NCBI GenBank assembly: GCA_033182465.1
Contig: CP137322.1
Location: 1,674,001 to 1,738,000 of the forward strand
From: Sanghuangporus weigelae
Lineage: Eukaryota; Basidiomycota; Agaricomycetes; Hymenochaetales; Hymenochaetaceae
DNA length: 64,000 nucleotides
Direction of reading: 5' to 3'
Under the pieces are notes generated by a model, which saw only the letters and a program-made list of their open reading frames with translations, searched no databases and was not told the DNA's origin. The position numbers and the translations under genes were made by a program. The stretch's first letter is position 1. Each line of letters begins with the position of its first letter. Below are positions 63,683 to 64,000 of the stretch, piece by piece.

Positions 63683-64000
63683 TTGGGCCAGACATACCTG
63701 CAGATTTGCATACATTATTTCCTATGCATCGTGATTGCATTTGTCGTTCAATTCCTAGTAACGAACGAGAAATCTCGTTTCCATTGACCAATTCCAATTG
63801 AGCTGCTTCTATCCGTCCTCTTACAAATCAGTCCTGCTTGATGGTATTCAGCCTTGAGAGTGTGAATGATCATAACTGGTCAAAGTATTCTTCGACCTCC
63901 CATGCACCTCCCCAATACTTCACCTGGCATCTGAGACCACCTTCTTTTTCAATCCGACGTTGCAGACCTCTGTAAGTCCTACATAAGATCATGTCTTGTC
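63683..64000. other. Right end of window, nothing recognised
   Basis: About 320 bp after the last NmrA-like fragment. I see no ORF of note, repeat or RNA gene. Confidence 0.5.

Overview
This is a nuclear window from a filamentous basidiomycete, most likely an agaricomycete. Genes are dense and on both strands. They are cut by many short introns (about 50-100 nt, one of 141 nt) with GT/AG ends. Almost every recognisable protein is a fungal housekeeping or regulatory protein: HOG-pathway MAPKK, DBP7, GCN5, ESA1, YAK1 and a CSL transcription factor. There is no sign of operons, bacterial genes, CRISPR, rRNA or tRNA. I could run no searches. Names rest on motifs read in the translations and on splice junctions that restore family-conserved sequence.

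Layout. 1-21.5 kb is a compact cluster: isoleucyl-tRNA synthetase (cut by the window edge), PBS2-type MAPKK, UBL-BAG cochaperone, taspase-1-like protease, ERD1/EXS membrane protein, DBP7 helicase, ER cyclophilin, a secreted GH45/expansin-like protein, GCN5 and formate dehydrogenase. 21.5-26.8 kb has no gene I can support. 26.8-36.6 kb holds an unknown 519-aa protein divergent from ESA1, a small membrane protein and a CSL (RBP-J/Su(H) family) transcription factor. 36.7-43.9 kb is again gene-free. One conserved-looking unknown gene stands alone at 43.9-45.6 kb, followed by another gene-free block to 50.7 kb. 50.7-58.5 kb carries a GRF-zinc-finger protein, proteasome assembly chaperone 4 and the YAK1 kinase. 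The right end is a tandem NmrA-like family: an intact middle gene flanked by two decayed copies.

How the genes relate. Several pairs are divergent over short gaps that probably hold shared promoters: taspase/ERD1, DBP7/cyclophilin, GH45-like/GCN5, the 519-aa protein/ESA1 and GRF protein/PAC4. Two histone acetyltransferases of different complexes (SAGA GCN5 and NuA4 ESA1) lie about 9 kb apart. PBS2 and YAK1 are both stress or nutrient kinases. I see no sign that these form one physical system.

Best leads. (1) The ER cyclophilin gene appears built to make two products from one optional intron. Retention ends the protein in HAEL, a K/HDEL-like ER-retrieval signal. Splicing replaces that end with a Thr/Glu-rich stalk, one transmembrane helix and a basic tail. 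(2) The NmrA-like tandem array keeps related upstream DNA in front of copies at different stages of decay. (3) A GRF-zinc-finger/coiled-coil protein has four small N-terminal exons that a simple ORF scan misses. I found no convincing self-contained novel system (defence, toxin or mobile island).
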